Assembly: GCF_031844705.1 (NCBI RefSeq)
Contig: NZ_CP134609.1
Location: 3,224,001-3,288,000 of the forward strand
Direction: 5' to 3'
Length of the DNA: 64,000 bases
Origin: Streptomyces sp. ITFR-16
GTDB lineage: Bacteria > Actinomycetota > Actinomycetes > Streptomycetales > Streptomycetaceae
The notes under the pieces were generated by a model. The model worked only from the letters and a program-made list of their open reading frames with translations. It ran no database searches and was not told the DNA's origin. Below, one piece after another: positions 1 to 10,108 of the stretch; the first letter of the stretch is position 1; the number at the start of each line of letters is the position of its first letter. A program made the translations under genes and the position numbers.

Positions 1-835
1 CGACCTCGACGAGGTGCGCGATGTCTATCTGCCGCTCTCCCGGCTCCTGAATCTGTACGTGCAGGCCACCTCCGGGCTGCGCGGCGCGCTGAACACGTTC
101 CTCGGGGACGCGGGCAACGGGCACGGGGCGCAGCGCGGAACCCCGTTCGTCATAGGGGTCGCGGGCAGTGTCGCCGTGGGCAAGTCCACCAGCGCCCGTA
201 TCCTCCAGGCGCTGCTGGCTCGCTGGCCGGAGCACCCGCGCGTCGAGCTGGTGACCACGGACGGCTTCCTGCTGCCGATGAAGGAGCTCCGTGCGCGCGG
301 CCTGATGTCGCGCAAGGGCTTCCCGGAGTCGTACGACCGGCGGGCCCTGACCCGTTTCGTCGCCGACATCAAGGCCGGCAAGGACGAGGTGACGGCCCCC
401 GTCTACTCGCACCTGATCTACGACATCGTGCCGGGCGAGCGGCTCACCGTACGGCGTCCGGACATCCTGATCGTCGAGGGGCTCAACGTGCTCCAGCCGG
501 CCCTGCCCGGCAAGGACGGCCGCACCCGGGTCGGGCTCGCCGACTACTTCGACTTCAGTGTGTACGTGGACGCGCGGCCCGAGGACATCGAGACCTGGTA
601 CCTGAACCGCTTCCGCAAGCTGCGGGCCACGGCCTTCCAGGACCCGTCCTCGTACTTCCGCAAGTACACACAGGTCTCCGAGGCGGAGGCGATGGAGTAC
701 GCCGCCACGATGTGGCGGACCATCAACAAGCCCAATCTGGTGGAGAATGTCGCGCCGACCCGGGGCCGGGCCACGCTGGTGCTGCGCAAGGGCCCCGACC
801 ACAAGGTCCAGCGGCTGTCCCTGCGCAAGCTCTGA
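1..835 (+). CDS. coaA: Pantothenate kinase type I, 3' part (5' end outside window)
   Basis: Phosphorylates pantothenate with ATP, the first and controlling step of coenzyme A synthesis in the cytosol. The reading frame is open from the window edge; the text before the first GTG (position 14) already reads as family sequence, so the true start lies upstream. A Walker A motif [12 protein letters not shown] sits about 50 residues into the visible part, followed by the VTTDGFLLP and EGLNVLQP segments typical of bacterial type I (CoaA) enzymes. The C-terminus is complete. The next gene starts 27 nt downstream on the same strand, so co-transcription is possible. Identification is secure; only the N-terminus is missing. 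Confidence 0.96.
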   Translation, partial: DLDEVRDVYLPLSRLLNLYVQATSGLRGALNTFLGDAGNGHGAQRGTPFVIGVAGSVAVGKSTSARILQALLARWPEHPRVELVTTDGFLLPMKELRARGLMSRKGFPESYDRRALTRFVADIKAGKDEVTAPVYSHLIYDIVPGERLTVRRPDILIVEGLNVLQPALPGKDGRTRVGLADYFDFSVYVDARPEDIETWYLNRFRKLRATAFQDPSSYFRKYTQVSEAEAMEYAATMWRTINKPNLVENVAPTRGRATLVLRKGPDHKVQRLSLRKL

Positions 836-862
836 GCCGCCCGAGCCCCTACGAGGAGCGTT

Positions 863-1828
863 GTGCTGCATCTGCGCCTGATCGTGCCCGCCGGCCGTAC
901 GGACGAGGTGACGGAGCTGCTGGAGCGGACCGTCGGCACCGCCCATCTGGTGGTGCTGCCGGGGGTGGCGCGCGATCCGGTGGGTGACGTGGTCATGTGC
1001 GACGTGGCGCGCGAGGCGGGCGACGAGCTCATCGGGGAGCTGCGGCGGCTCGGCGTCGACACCTACGGGTCGATCGCCGTCGAGGACATGGACCTGACGC
1101 TCTCCGCCAGCGCCGACCGGGCCGAGAAGGCCGCCCCCGGCGAGGGCGCGGACGCGGTGCTGTGGGAGGAGCTGACGGAGGCCACCCACGAGGACTCGAC
1201 GTTCAGCGTCACCTATGTGTCGTTCCTCGCGGTCGCGACGATGCTCGCCGCCTGCGGGGTGATGCTCGACAACGCGATCCTCATCGTGGGCGCGATGGCG
1301 GTGGGCCCGGAGTTCGGGCCGCTGGCCGGGATCTCCACGGCCCTGGTGCAGCGCGCCCCGCGCCTGGTGGGGCGCTCGCTGGTGGCGCTGGTCGGCGGGT
1401 TCGCCGTGGCCATGGTGGTGACGGCCGGGTTCGCCTGGCTGCTCGACGCCCTCGGGCTGTTCGACGAGGCCATGATCGAGGCCGACCGGCCCAACACGGC
1501 GTTCGTCTGGCAGCCGGACTGGATGTCGTTCGTGGTGGCGTTCCTCGCGGGCATCGCCGGGACGCTCTCGCTCACCTCGGCGAAGTCGGGCGCGCTGATC
1601 GGGGTCGCGATCTCGGTGACGACCGTGCCGGCCGCCGCCAACGCGGCGGTGGCCTTCAGCTACAGCGACTACGCGCAGATGTCCGGCTCAGCCAAACAGC
1701 TGACGGCGAACCTCGGCGGGATCGTGCTGGCGGGAACGCTGACCCTGCTGCTCCAGAAGGCGCTGTGGCGCACCGCCCAGCGCCGCCGGCGGGACAGGCA
1801 GGAACCGTCCGTGGCGACGGACGCCTGA
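863..1828 (+). CDS. DUF389 family integral membrane protein
   Basis: A 321-residue protein. The first ~90 residues look like a soluble alpha/beta domain. They are followed by several hydrophobic segments (around residues 120-150, 170-200, 222-245, 250-270 and 280-300) holding the DUF389 signature region ACGVMLDNAILIVGAMAVGP. No biochemical function is established for DUF389, so none is assigned. The GTG start is chosen because GAGGAG lies just upstream. It follows coaA by 27 nt. A strong bidirectional hairpin separates it from the convergent glmM. Confidence 0.85.
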   Translation: MLHLRLIVPAGRTDEVTELLERTVGTAHLVVLPGVARDPVGDVVMCDVAREAGDELIGELRRLGVDTYGSIAVEDMDLTLSASADRAEKAAPGEGADAVLWEELTEATHEDSTFSVTYVSFLAVATMLAACGVMLDNAILIVGAMAVGPEFGPLAGISTALVQRAPRLVGRSLVALVGGFAVAMVVTAGFAWLLDALGLFDEAMIEADRPNTAFVWQPDWMSFVVAFLAGIAGTLSLTSAKSGALIGVAISVTTVPAAANAAVAFSYSDYAQMSGSAKQLTANLGGIVLAGTLTLLLQKALWRTAQRRRRDRQEPSVATDA

Positions 1829-1835
1829 CGCGGGC

Positions 1836-1885
1836 GGTCCGGGCGGCGGGGGCGCGTCCACGTACCCGCACCCGCCGCCCGGACC
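1836..1885. terminator. Bidirectional hairpin between DUF389 gene and glmM
   Basis: Perfect 15-bp inverted repeat (1836-1850 with 1871-1885) with a 20-nt loop, lying between convergent genes. There is no T-run, as is common in Streptomyces. Confidence 0.8.
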
Positions 1886-1902
1886 GGTCCGGTCCGCCCC
1901 GC

Positions 1903-3261
1903 TCAGCCCAGCGCCGACTTCACCACGTCGGCCAGCCGGCCGGCCACCGCGCGGGCCTGCTCGATGTCGGCCGCCTCGACCATGACCCGTACCAGCGGCT
2001 CCGTACCCGACTGGCGCAGCAGCACGCGGCCGGTGGCGCCCAGCTCGCGCTCGGCCTCGGCGACGGCCACGGCCAGCTCCGGGGAGGTGGACACGCGGGA
2101 CTTGTCGACGTCCGGGACGTTGACGAGCACCTGCGGAAGGCGCTCCATGACCCCGGCGAGGTCCGCGAGGGAGCGGCCGGTCGCGGCGACCCGGGCCGCC
2201 AGCATCAGGCCGGTCAGCGTGCCGTCGCCGGTCGTGGCGTGGTCCAGCACGATGACGTGCCCGGACTGCTCGCCGCCCAGCGCGAAGCCCTCGGCCTTCA
2301 TCGACTCCAGGACGTAGCGGTCGCCGACGGCGGTCTGGACGAGCTGGATGCCCTCGCGCTCCATGGCGATCTTGAAGCCGAGGTTCGACATCACGGTGCC
2401 GACCACGGTGTCCTTGCGCAGCTGCCCGGCCTCGCGCATGGCGAGGGCGAGCACCGCCAGGATCTGGTCGCCGTCGATCTCCTCGCCCGCCGCGTCCACG
2501 GCCAGGCAGCGGTCGGCGTCGCCGTCGTGCGCGATGCCCAGGTCGGCGCCGTGCTCGACGACGGCGGCGCGCAGCAGCGCCAGGTGCGTGGAGCCGCAGC
2601 CGTCGTTGATGTTCAGCCCGTCGGGCTCGGCGCCGATCGTGACGACCTCGGCCCCGGCCCGCGCGAACGCCTCGGGCGAGACGTGGGAGGCCGCGCCGTG
2701 CGCCTCGTCGAGGACGACCTTCAGCCCGTCCAGCCGGTTGGGCAGTACGCCGATGAGGTGAGCGACGTAGCGGTCGAAGCCCTCGGCGTAGTCGTTGACG
2801 CGGCCGACGCCGGCGCCGGTGGGACGGGCCCACGGCTCACCGGTGCGGTGCTGCTCGTAGACCGTCTCGATGCGGTCCTCCAGCTCGTCGGCGAGCTTGT
2901 GGCCGCCGCGGGCGAAGAACTTGACACCGTTGTCCGGCATGGCGTTGTGGCTGGCGGAGAGCATCACCCCGATGTCGGCCCCCAGCGCGCCCGTGAGGTA
3001 GGCGACGGCGGGGGTCGGCAGCACGCCGACGCGCAGGACGTCGACGCCCGCGCTGGCGAGGCCGGCGACCACGGCGGCCTCCAGGAACTCTCCGGAGGCG
3101 CGCGGGTCACGGCCGACCACGGCCGTCGGCCGATGGCCCTCGAAGGTGCCCGCCTCGGCCAGTACGTGCGCCGCAGCGACCGACAGACCGAGCGCGAGCT
3201 CGGCCGTCAGGTCCGCATTGGCGACACCGCGCACGCCGTCCGTGCCGAAGAGTCGTCCCAC
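1903..3261 (-). CDS. glmM: Phosphoglucosamine mutase
   Basis: Interconverts glucosamine-6-phosphate and glucosamine-1-phosphate for UDP-GlcNAc and peptidoglycan synthesis. It is 452 residues long, the usual GlmM length. Visible motifs are the N-terminal LFGTDGVRG, the catalytic phosphoserine loop SASHN (Ser104), the metal-binding DGDADRC loop and the C-terminal sugar-phosphate loop [11 protein letters not shown]. It lies downstream of rplM-rpsI on the same strand, but a GC-rich hairpin (3367-3399) sits in the 165-nt gap, so it probably has its own promoter there. The rpsI-glmM order is common in actinobacteria. Confidence 0.97.
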   Translation of the reverse strand: MGRLFGTDGVRGVANADLTAELALGLSVAAAHVLAEAGTFEGHRPTAVVGRDPRASGEFLEAAVVAGLASAGVDVLRVGVLPTPAVAYLTGALGADIGVMLSASHNAMPDNGVKFFARGGHKLADELEDRIETVYEQHRTGEPWARPTGAGVGRVNDYAEGFDRYVAHLIGVLPNRLDGLKVVLDEAHGAASHVSPEAFARAGAEVVTIGAEPDGLNINDGCGSTHLALLRAAVVEHGADLGIAHDGDADRCLAVDAAGEEIDGDQILAVLALAMREAGQLRKDTVVGTVMSNLGFKIAMEREGIQLVQTAVGDRYVLESMKAEGFALGGEQSGHVIVLDHATTGDGTLTGLMLAARVAATGRSLADLAGVMERLPQVLVNVPDVDKSRVSTSPELAVAVAEAERELGATGRVLLRQSGTEPLVRVMVEAADIEQARAVAGRLADVVKSALG

Positions 3262-3366
3262 TGGTGTCCTCCGAGAGTGCTCCGAAACGCAAAAAGTCAG
3301 TGCAAGTAACCAACAAGCCTATGAACGTCTTATGCCGTTATATGCCCGAGGGTGTCGATAAACGAA

Positions 3367-3399
3367 CGCCCCGGCAGCACGAGGTGTGCCGCCGGGGCG
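3367..3399 (-). terminator. Hairpin downstream of rpsI
   Basis: Inverted repeat with outer arms CGCCCCGGC (3367-3375) and GCCGGGGCG (3391-3399) plus an inner GCAC/GTGC pairing. It lies 27 nt after the rpsI stop, before glmM. Confidence 0.75.
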
Positions 3400-3426
3400 A
3401 ACGTGTAACGCGGATGAGCAGGCGGT

Positions 3427-3954
3427 TTAGCGCTTGCTGTACTGCGGGGCCTTACGGGCCTTCTTGAGACCGGCCTTCTTGCGCTCGACCGCACGGTCGT
3501 CGCGGGAGAGGAAGCCGGCCTTCTTCAGCGTGGCGCGGTTGTTGTCCACGTCCGCCTCGTTCAGCGCACGGGCCACACCGAGGCGCAGGGCGCCGGCCTG
3601 ACCCGAGACGCCGCCACCCGAGATGCGGGCGATGACGTCGTAGCGGTTGTCGAGCTCGAGCACCTTGAAGGGCTCGTTGACTTCCTGCTGGTGCACCTTG
3701 TTGGGGAAGTAGTCCTCAAGGGTGCGACCGTTGATCTTCCACTTGCCGGTGCCCGGAACGATCCGGACGCGGGCGATGGCGTTCTTGCGACGGCCCAGGC
3801 CGGCCGCGGGCTGCGGGTCGCCGAAGCGGCCCGCGAGCGACTCGGAGGTGTACTCACCCTCGACGGGGACCTCCGACTCGAAGGTGGTCACCTCGGCGAA
3901 GGTCTCCTCGCCCTCGGTGCCCTCGACGGGGGTCTCAACAGTGGTCTCGGCCAC
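3427..3954 (-). CDS. rpsI: 30S ribosomal protein S9
   Basis: Small-subunit head protein whose C-terminal tail reaches the P-site tRNA. The 175-residue product has an acidic, Glu/Thr-rich N-terminal extension of about 45 residues before the conserved core, which begins near [14 protein letters not shown]. It ends in the canonical [11 protein letters not shown] tail. The GTG start is supported by GAGGAG 6 nt upstream. It sits 45 nt downstream of rplM, forming the usual rplM-rpsI operon. Confidence 0.97.
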   Translation of the reverse strand: MAETTVETPVEGTEGEETFAEVTTFESEVPVEGEYTSESLAGRFGDPQPAAGLGRRKNAIARVRIVPGTGKWKINGRTLEDYFPNKVHQQEVNEPFKVLELDNRYDVIARISGGGVSGQAGALRLGVARALNEADVDNNRATLKKAGFLSRDDRAVERKKAGLKKARKAPQYSKR

Positions 3955-3999
3955 GATGCTCCTCAGATCTTTCTTTACGTCTTTGGGGGGAGGCCGGAA

Positions 4000-4443
4000 C
4001 TACTGCGCGACCTGGGTGATCTCGTACGGGACCGGCTGCTGCGCAGCGTGCGGGTGCTGGTCGCCCGCGTAGACCTTCAGCTTCGAGATCATCTGACGGC
4101 CCAGGGTGTTCTTGGGGATCATGCCCTTGATGGCCTTCTCGACGGCCTTCTCGGGGTTCTTCGCGAGCAGCTCGTCGTAACGAACCGAGCGGAGACCACC
4201 CGGGAACCCGGAGTGGCGGTACGCCATCTTCTGGGTCTTCTTGTTGCCGGACAGGTGAACCTTGTCGGCGTTGATGATGATGACGAAGTCGCCCATGTCC
4301 ATGTGGGGGGCGTAGATCGCCTTGTGCTTGCCTCGGAGGAGGTTCGCAGCCGTGGTGGCCAGACGGCCGAGGACGATGTCCTGGGCGTCGATGATGTGCC
4401 ACTGGCGAGTGACATCGCCGGGCTTGGGGCTGTACGTACGCAC
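4000..4443 (-). CDS. rplM: 50S ribosomal protein L13
   Basis: Early-assembling large-subunit protein of 147 residues, the family's usual size. The core motifs [15 protein letters not shown] and [13 protein letters not shown] are clear. The GTG start is preceded by a GAAGG-like ribosome-binding site. It is the first gene of the rplM-rpsI operon. A consensus-like promoter at 4629-4658 would give a leader of about 180 nt. Confidence 0.97.
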   Translation of the reverse strand: MRTYSPKPGDVTRQWHIIDAQDIVLGRLATTAANLLRGKHKAIYAPHMDMGDFVIIINADKVHLSGNKKTQKMAYRHSGFPGGLRSVRYDELLAKNPEKAVEKAIKGMIPKNTLGRQMISKLKVYAGDQHPHAAQQPVPYEITQVAQ

Positions 4444-4628
4444 TTCGTAGCCTTCGCTTCTTCAGTGGATGGGGTCCAGACACACGGCACCTCTGAAGCG
4501 ATATGCAGCTGGGGCTCACAATCGCCGGGGACGCTGCCCGTATGCGAGCCACTGGTAACTGCTCCAGGGAACCTACGTAAGGGCCCTTCGCGTGAGAACG
4601 ACGCAGCCAATACGTATAACAATCGACG

Positions 4629-4658
4629 AGACTACCCGCCCCGCCCCGGGCGGGTCAA
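4629..4658 (-). promoter_or_regulatory. Probable rplM-rpsI promoter
   Basis: On the minus strand, TTGACC (4658-4653), an 18-nt spacer and TAGTCT (4634-4629) match the housekeeping sigma (HrdB-type) pattern. The spacer is a GC-rich inverted repeat that may also act as the end signal of the ABC-F gene. Predicted start of transcription is near 4622. Confidence 0.6.
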
Positions 4659-4668
4659 AACGCGCCGC

Positions 4669-6297
4669 CTACCGCGCCCGCTCGACCCGCCGCTCGTCCC
4701 AGACCGGCTCCGTGGTCTCCCGCACCACGCCGTCCGAGCCGAAGACCAGATACCGGTCGAAGGACTTCGCAAACCAGCGGTCGTGCGTGACGGCCATCAC
4801 GGTCCCGTCGTACACCTCCAGGCCGTCCTGAAGGGCCTCAGCCGACTCCAGGTCCAGGTTGTCCGTCGGCTCGTCCAGCAGCAGCGCGGTCGTGCCCGAC
4901 AGCTCCAGCAGCAGGATCTGGAAGCGGGCCTGCTGGCCGCCGGACAGCTTCTCGAACGGCTGGTCCCCCTGCCGCTCCAGCTCGTACCGCCGCAGCACGC
5001 CCATCGCGCCGCCCCGGTCCTTGGCGTGCTCCGTCCACAGGATCTCGACGAGGGTCTTGCCGAGCAGCTCCGGGTGGGCGTGGGTCTGCGCGAAGTGGCC
5101 GGGCACGACGCGCGCGCCGAGCTTCCACTCGCCGGTGTGCGCCACCGGCTCGCCCGCCAGCAGCCGCAGGAAGTGCGACTTGCCCGAGCCGTTGGAACCG
5201 AGGACGGCGACCCGCTCCCCGTAGTAGATCTCCAGGTCGAACGGCTTCATCAGACCGGTCAGCTCCAGGTTCGTGCAGGTCACCGCCCGCACCCCGGTCC
5301 GCCCGCCGCGCAGCCGCATCCGGATGTCCTGCTCGCGCGGCGGCTCCGGCGGCGCCCCCGCCTCCTCGAACTTCTTGAAGCGGGTCTGCATCGCGTGGTA
5401 GCGGTTCGCCATGTCGGGGCTGTTCGCCGCCTGCTGCCGCAGCCGCAGCACGAGCGCCTTCAGCCGGGCGTGCTCCTCCTGCCAGCGGCGCAGCAGCTCC
5501 TCGAAGCGCGCGAACCGCTCCTTGCGGGCCTCGTGGTAGGTGTCGAAGCCACCGCCGTGCACCCACACATCGCTGCCGGCCGGGCCTGGCTCCACGCTGA
5601 CGATCTTCTGCGCTGCGCGGGAGAGCAGCTCCCGGTCGTGGGAGACGAAGAGGACCGTCTTACGGGTCTCCCTCAGCCTCTCCTCCAGCCACCGCTTGCC
5701 GGGGACGTCCAGATAGTTGTCCGGCTCGTCGAGCAGCAGCACCTCGTCGGGCCCGCGCAGCAGCGCCTCCAGCACCAGCCGCTTCTGCTCACCGCCGGAC
5801 AGCGTGCGCACCTCGCGCCACTGCGCCTTCTCGTACGGGACACCGAGCGCCGCCGTCGTGCACATGTCCCAGACCGTCTCGGCCTCGTACCCGCGCACCT
5901 CCGCCCAGTCGCTCAGGGCCTGCGCGTACGCCATCTGCGCGGCCTCGTCGTCGACGGTGAGGATCGCCTCCTCGGCCCGGTCGACGGCCTGCGCGGCCTC
6001 CCGGATGCGGGGCTGCGCGACGGAGACCAGCAGGTCGCGCACCGTACGCTCGTCGCGCACCGAGCCCACGAACTGCCGCATCACGCCGAGCCCGCCGCTC
6101 ACCGAGACCGAGCCGCCGTGCGGCTGGAGCTCCCCGGCGAGCAGCCGCAGCAGCGTGGTCTTCCCGGCGCCGTTCGCCCCGACGAGGGCGACCACGGCAC
6201 CGTCCGCGACGCGGAACGAAGCATCGCCGAGCAGCACCCGCCCGTCCGGTAGGTAGTACTCCAGATGGCCTGCTTCAAGATGTCCCATACCCAGCAT
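4669..6297 (-). CDS. ABC-F family ATPase (two ATP-binding cassettes, no membrane domain)
   Basis: A soluble protein of about 542 residues with two nucleotide-binding domains. Cassette 1 has GANGAGKTT, signature LSGGEQKR and LLLDEPDNYLD; cassette 2 has GSNGSGKSH, LSGGQQAR and LLLDEPTDNLD. There are no membrane segments, which is the ABC-F layout. The family acts on ribosomes, either in translation or in antibiotic resistance by target protection; which applies here cannot be read from the sequence. Starts at 6297 (MLGMGHLEAG) or 6288 (MGHLEAG) are both plausible, and a longer in-frame extension looks non-coding. It is divergent from the gene at 6356. Confidence 0.9.
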   Translation of the reverse strand: MLGMGHLEAGHLEYYLPDGRVLLGDASFRVADGAVVALVGANGAGKTTLLRLLAGELQPHGGSVSVSGGLGVMRQFVGSVRDERTVRDLLVSVAQPRIREAAQAVDRAEEAILTVDDEAAQMAYAQALSDWAEVRGYEAETVWDMCTTAALGVPYEKAQWREVRTLSGGEQKRLVLEALLRGPDEVLLLDEPDNYLDVPGKRWLEERLRETRKTVLFVSHDRELLSRAAQKIVSVEPGPAGSDVWVHGGGFDTYHEARKERFARFEELLRRWQEEHARLKALVLRLRQQAANSPDMANRYHAMQTRFKKFEEAGAPPEPPREQDIRMRLRGGRTGVRAVTCTNLELTGLMKPFDLEIYYGERVAVLGSNGSGKSHFLRLLAGEPVAHTGEWKLGARVVPGHFAQTHAHPELLGKTLVEILWTEHAKDRGGAMGVLRRYELERQGDQPFEKLSGGQQARFQILLLELSGTTALLLDEPTDNLDLESAEALQDGLEVYDGTVMAVTHDRWFAKSFDRYLVFGSDGVVRETTEPVWDERRVERAR

Positions 6298-6342
6298 TGT
6301 CACGGCCCGCGAAGCCCTGGCCCAACCGGTTTGTGTTCCGTC

Positions 6343-6348
6343 TAGGAT
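6343..6348 (+). promoter_or_regulatory. Candidate -10 element for a leaderless transcript
   Basis: TAGGAT lies exactly 7 nt before the ATG at 6356, the spacing seen for leaderless mRNAs in Streptomyces. No good ribosome-binding site or -35 box is visible. Confidence 0.45.
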
Positions 6349-6355
6349 TCGCGGC

Positions 6356-7219
6356 ATGAGCTTTGGGCAAGGGGGGCCCTCCTGGGGGCCGGTGGGGCCG
6401 GGGAACAACCAGACTCCGGACTGGGCGGCGCTGGCCGAGGCATCCGCGGCACGCGCCCGGCGCAGGAAGTGGCTGATGATCGGCGGAGGCGCGCTGGCCA
6501 CCGCGGCCGTCGCCGCGATCGTGGCGACCGCGGTCATCATGACCAACAAGAGCGGCTCCGACGGCACCGACGGGAAGCGCGCGAGCGAGCTGCCCTCGGT
6601 GAGCGACCTGCCGAGCGAGACGGCCGAGCCCGAGCCGTCCTTCTCCTCGGTGGCCCCGCCGCCCCCGCCGGACCCGAAGGACTACATATCCGACGTGAAG
6701 AAGGACCGGCTGCCCGTCGGCGTCGACTCCTTCTTCCCCGGCACCAAACTCACCTCCGGCGACCGCGTCTACGCCAAGGGCGCCACGCACACCACCACCA
6801 AGTGCGCCACGACCACGCAGGGCGCGCTCGGCTCGATCCTCGTCGGCAACGGCTGCGACCAGGTCATCCGGGCCACGTACAGCCGTGACGGGGTGGCCGT
6901 CACCGTCGGCCTCGCGGTCTTCGAGACCGAGGCCCAGGCCAAGAAGGCCGCCCAGCAGGCCAGCGGCGGCATCGCGTCGCTCAGCGGCTCCGGGGTGCCG
7001 GTCTTCTGCCGCGCCGGTTCCGTCTGCCGCCGCACGGCCAACTCCTACGGCCGGTACGCCTACTTCGCGATCAGCGGCTTCACCAGCGGGAAGAACGTCA
7101 CCAAGGCCGACAAGAACGTGTACGCCGTCGGCGACGACCTGACGAACTTCACCTTCCGGCAGATCCGCCACCGCGGCGAGGTCCAGGCCTCGGCGGCCGC
7201 CACCGCCCCCACCGGCTGA
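6356..7219 (+). CDS. Putative single-pass membrane-anchored extracytoplasmic protein
   Basis: A 287-residue protein of unrecognised family. A Gly/Pro-rich cytoplasmic N-terminus (1-30) is followed by an Arg cluster (ARARRRK, 32-38), one transmembrane helix (about 40-62) and a Ser/Pro-rich linker (65-105). A globular C-terminal domain follows, containing paired cysteines (TKCATT, NGCDQV, FCRAGSVC). The topology suggests a domain outside the membrane. It is probably leaderless. It precedes the gene at 7289 by 69 nt and may share its transcript. Confidence 0.75.
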   Translation: MSFGQGGPSWGPVGPGNNQTPDWAALAEASAARARRRKWLMIGGGALATAAVAAIVATAVIMTNKSGSDGTDGKRASELPSVSDLPSETAEPEPSFSSVAPPPPPDPKDYISDVKKDRLPVGVDSFFPGTKLTSGDRVYAKGATHTTTKCATTTQGALGSILVGNGCDQVIRATYSRDGVAVTVGLAVFETEAQAKKAAQQASGGIASLSGSGVPVFCRAGSVCRRTANSYGRYAYFAISGFTSGKNVTKADKNVYAVGDDLTNFTFRQIRHRGEVQASAAATAPTG

Positions 7220-7288
7220 CCGGCCGCCTCGCGCCCCGGGCGCCGAGGCACACGGACGCCGAGACGCGGATACGGAGGACCTGCTGCT

Positions 7289-9157
7289 GTGCGCCCCGCC
7301 TTCCCCCTCGCGTTCCTGCGCATCCTGCGCCACCGCGACGCGATCGGCGCCGACCTGGCGCCCGACGAGGCCGTGGTCGTGGACCCGCCGGACGCCCAGC
7401 TGCGCACCGCGCTCACGGCCGCGACGGCGGGCGACCACGCCCCGGCCCGGGAGCTGCTGGCCGCGACCCGGACGCACGCCCAGTGGGAGCGCAGGGACGC
7501 CTGCGTGAGCCGGCTGGCCCGGACCGCGCTCCATCACGACGGCTGGCTGGACACCTGGCTGACCGAGGCGCCCGACGACCCGGACGCCGTCCTCGTGCTG
7601 GCCGACCTCCAGCTCCACCAGGCGTGGAAGATACGGACGGGCGCCCGCGCCAAGGACGTCGAGCGCGACCAGTTCCAGGCGTTCTTCGCCCTCCTCACGG
7701 ACGCCGTGCCGGTGATCGGGAGAGCCGCCGAGCTCAACCCCGACGACCCCGTCCCCTGGCGCATCGCCCTCACCCACGCCCGCGGCATCCAGGCGCCGCG
7801 CGAGGTGTTCGACCTGTATCTCGACGAGGCCGAGGACCGCGACCCGCACCACTTCGGCTGCCACGAGCAGGCCCTCCAGTACGTCTGCGCCAAGTGGTAC
7901 GGCTCGCACGAGGAGATGTTCGCGTACGCGGAGCGGGTCGCGGCGTCCGCCCCGCCCGGCTCGCAGCTCCACGCCCTGCCGCTGCGGGCCGCGCTGGAGT
8001 ACCGGCTGTCCGAGGAGGACGAGCCCGAGGGCCCCGACCCGTACGGCCCCCGGGTCGCCGCGGCACTCACCCGCGCCCTGGCGCTCTCCGAGACCTACGG
8101 CCCGGGCGACCGCGAGGCGGCCGGCTTCCGCAACGAGCTGGCCCTGATGCTGATCATGGCGGACCGGCCGGCCGACGCGCTGGAGGTGTTCCGCGCCATC
8201 GGCGTCCACGCCACCGAGTCCCCGTGGGACCGGATCGGCGACCCCCGCGCCGAGTTCCTCGAAGCCCGCTCGGACGTCCGGCTCGACCTCGCCTCACGCG
8301 TCCCGTTCTTCGGCGGCCCGCCCGAGCAGCCCGCCGCCGCCCCGGACTGGGCGGAGCTGGTCCCGCGCGCGGTCGCGATCGTGCCCGCTCCCCCGGCCGA
8401 GGTCGCCCAGGCCGCCCTGATCTGCGGCTTCTCCCTGCGTACGGCACCGGCGGGCGACGGCTACAGCTATGTGGAAGTGGTCCCCGAGGCCACCCGCGGC
8501 CGGCGCTCGATGCTGCTCCCCGAGGAGCCCCTGACGGCGGCGGCGGAGACCTTCACGACCGGCGAGAGCTGGCCCGCCCTGGTCCTGCACCGCACCCCGG
8601 AGCGCAGCAGCGTCACCGCGCTGCACCAGGGCCGCCGGATCGTGACGCACACCTGGGACACCGAGGCCCCCGTCCCCGGCCACACCGAGGCCCGGGCCGT
8701 CGCCGGGGAGCTGGCGTACCTCTACCGGCTGGCGGACCCGCGCCCCCTGGTCCATCTGCTGCGCGCCACCGGCGACCCGGCCCGGCACCAGGGCGACCTG
8801 GTCACCGCCCTCGGCCTGCCACCGGTCCCGCCGGGCTTCGGCGGGGACACCCAGATCCTCGACGCGCTGCCCGGAGCACGGGTCATGGCCCGGCGCTCCA
8901 TCCTGGCGGGGATGCGCGACACGATGCGGGCCAGCCCCGGCAGCCACCCGCCCGCCCCGCAGGACGACGCCCCGCGCACGGCCCGCTGGTGGCTGACCCG
9001 CGCGGCCACGCTGGCGGTCCTGTCGACGGCGTCGGTCCTCGCCTGGTCGAGCCCGCACATCGGCTGGTTCCGCGCCACGCTGCTGAGCGTCGCCGCGCTG
9101 TACCCGGCGGGCGCCCTCGCGGCAGCGCTCCGCCGCCGCGCACGCGCCGCGCCCTGA
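7289..9157 (+). CDS. Large TPR-like (DUF4034-type) protein with C-terminal membrane segments
   Basis: A 622-residue protein. Residues ~35-240 have helical-repeat character and resemble DUF4034 proteins (HAQWERRDACVSRLA; KWYGSHEEMFAYAERVA). The middle is poorly characterised. The C-terminus (~570-615) has two hydrophobic segments, so the protein is probably tail-anchored in the membrane. The function is unknown. The GTG start has GGAGG 10-11 nt upstream. It converges with truA, with only 7 nt between the two stops and no hairpin seen. Confidence 0.75.
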   Translation: MRPAFPLAFLRILRHRDAIGADLAPDEAVVVDPPDAQLRTALTAATAGDHAPARELLAATRTHAQWERRDACVSRLARTALHHDGWLDTWLTEAPDDPDAVLVLADLQLHQAWKIRTGARAKDVERDQFQAFFALLTDAVPVIGRAAELNPDDPVPWRIALTHARGIQAPREVFDLYLDEAEDRDPHHFGCHEQALQYVCAKWYGSHEEMFAYAERVAASAPPGSQLHALPLRAALEYRLSEEDEPEGPDPYGPRVAAALTRALALSETYGPGDREAAGFRNELALMLIMADRPADALEVFRAIGVHATESPWDRIGDPRAEFLEARSDVRLDLASRVPFFGGPPEQPAAAPDWAELVPRAVAIVPAPPAEVAQAALICGFSLRTAPAGDGYSYVEVVPEATRGRRSMLLPEEPLTAAAETFTTGESWPALVLHRTPERSSVTALHQGRRIVTHTWDTEAPVPGHTEARAVAGELAYLYRLADPRPLVHLLRATGDPARHQGDLVTALGLPPVPPGFGGDTQILDALPGARVMARRSILAGMRDTMRASPGSHPPAPQDDAPRTARWWLTRAATLAVLSTASVLAWSSPHIGWFRATLLSVAALYPAGALAAALRRRARAAP

Positions 9158-9164
9158 CCGTCCC

Positions 9165-10019
9165 TCAGCAGCAGCCGGCGCCCGGCAGCGTCCGCACATT
9201 GCGGGCCTCCACCGCACGGGCGGCCAGCAACGCGTCGGCCGGGTAGGCGACTTCCTCCAGCGTCAGCCCGTGCGGGCGCACCACGTGCACCCCCGGGTCC
9301 CGCACCCCGGCCGCCAGCACCTCGGCCGGCCACGGGTCCGGGCGCCGCCCGTCGCCCACGAACAGCATCGAACCCACCAGCGCCCGCACCATGTTGTGGC
9401 AGAACGCGTCGGCCTGGACGGTCCCGGTGATGATCCCGGACGCCTCGTCCCGTACCCAGCTCAGCTTCTGCAGCGTGCGGATGGTCGTGGCACCCTCGCG
9501 CTTCTTGCAGTACGCGGCGAAGTCGTGCTCCCCCGTCATGCGCGCCGCCGCCGCGTTCATCGCCGCCACGTCCAACGGCCGGTCGTGCCACAGGACATGA
9601 CCCCGCACCAGCGGGTCCACCCCGCCCGGCCGGTCCGCCACCCGGTACGCGTACCGGCGCCACAGCGCGGAGAAACGGGCGTTGAACCCGGCGGGCGCCT
9701 CCGCGATCCGCCACACCCGTACGTCCGGCGCCATCCGCCCGGCCATCCGCCGCAGCAGCTTCTCGGCGTGCTCGGCCCACACCCCGGCCGGCAGATCCAC
9801 ATGCGCGACCTGGCCGCGCGCGTGCACCCCGGCGTCGGTGCGCCCGGCCACGGTCAGGTCGTAGGTCCGGCCGGAGCGGGTCACGGTCCGCAGCGCGTCC
9901 TCGATCTCCCCCTGCACCGTCCGCCGGGCGGTCTGCTTCGCCCAGCCCGAGAAGTCCTTGCCGTCGTACGCCAGGTCCAGCCGCAGCCGTACGAACCCGG
10001 GCTCCACCACGTCACTCAC
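9165..10019 (-). CDS. truA: tRNA pseudouridine(38-40) synthase
   Basis: Converts uridines 38-40 of the tRNA anticodon arm to pseudouridine. It is 284 residues, with the catalytic aspartate in [12 protein letters not shown] (Asp62), the N-terminal [16 protein letters not shown] strand, and RYAYRV and [11 protein letters not shown] in the C-terminal half. It lies downstream of rplQ on the same strand, the classical alpha-operon-to-truA order, but a strong hairpin (10053-10090) lies between them. Confidence 0.96.
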   Translation of the reverse strand: MSDVVEPGFVRLRLDLAYDGKDFSGWAKQTARRTVQGEIEDALRTVTRSGRTYDLTVAGRTDAGVHARGQVAHVDLPAGVWAEHAEKLLRRMAGRMAPDVRVWRIAEAPAGFNARFSALWRRYAYRVADRPGGVDPLVRGHVLWHDRPLDVAAMNAAAARMTGEHDFAAYCKKREGATTIRTLQKLSWVRDEASGIITGTVQADAFCHNMVRALVGSMLFVGDGRRPDPWPAEVLAAGVRDPGVHVVRPHGLTLEEVAYPADALLAARAVEARNVRTLPGAGCC

Positions 10020-10052
10020 CAGCGAATCCTCTCAAGATCCCTGCACAGCGAA

Positions 10053-10090
10053 ACGGGCCCGCACCGCCCCGAGGGGTGATGCGGGCCCGT
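10053..10090 (-). terminator. Terminator hairpin of the alpha operon (after rplQ)
   Basis: Perfect 11-bp inverted repeat, ACGGGCCCGCA (10053-10063) with its complement (10080-10090), 18 nt beyond the rplQ stop. Confidence 0.8.
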
Positions 10091-10108
10091 CCAGAGGTCT
10101 CAGAACGC

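Noticed and set aside
997..3309. 770-codon plus-strand frame spanning DUF389 and glmM
   Set aside because: Shadow of two genes on opposite strands; no family similarity.
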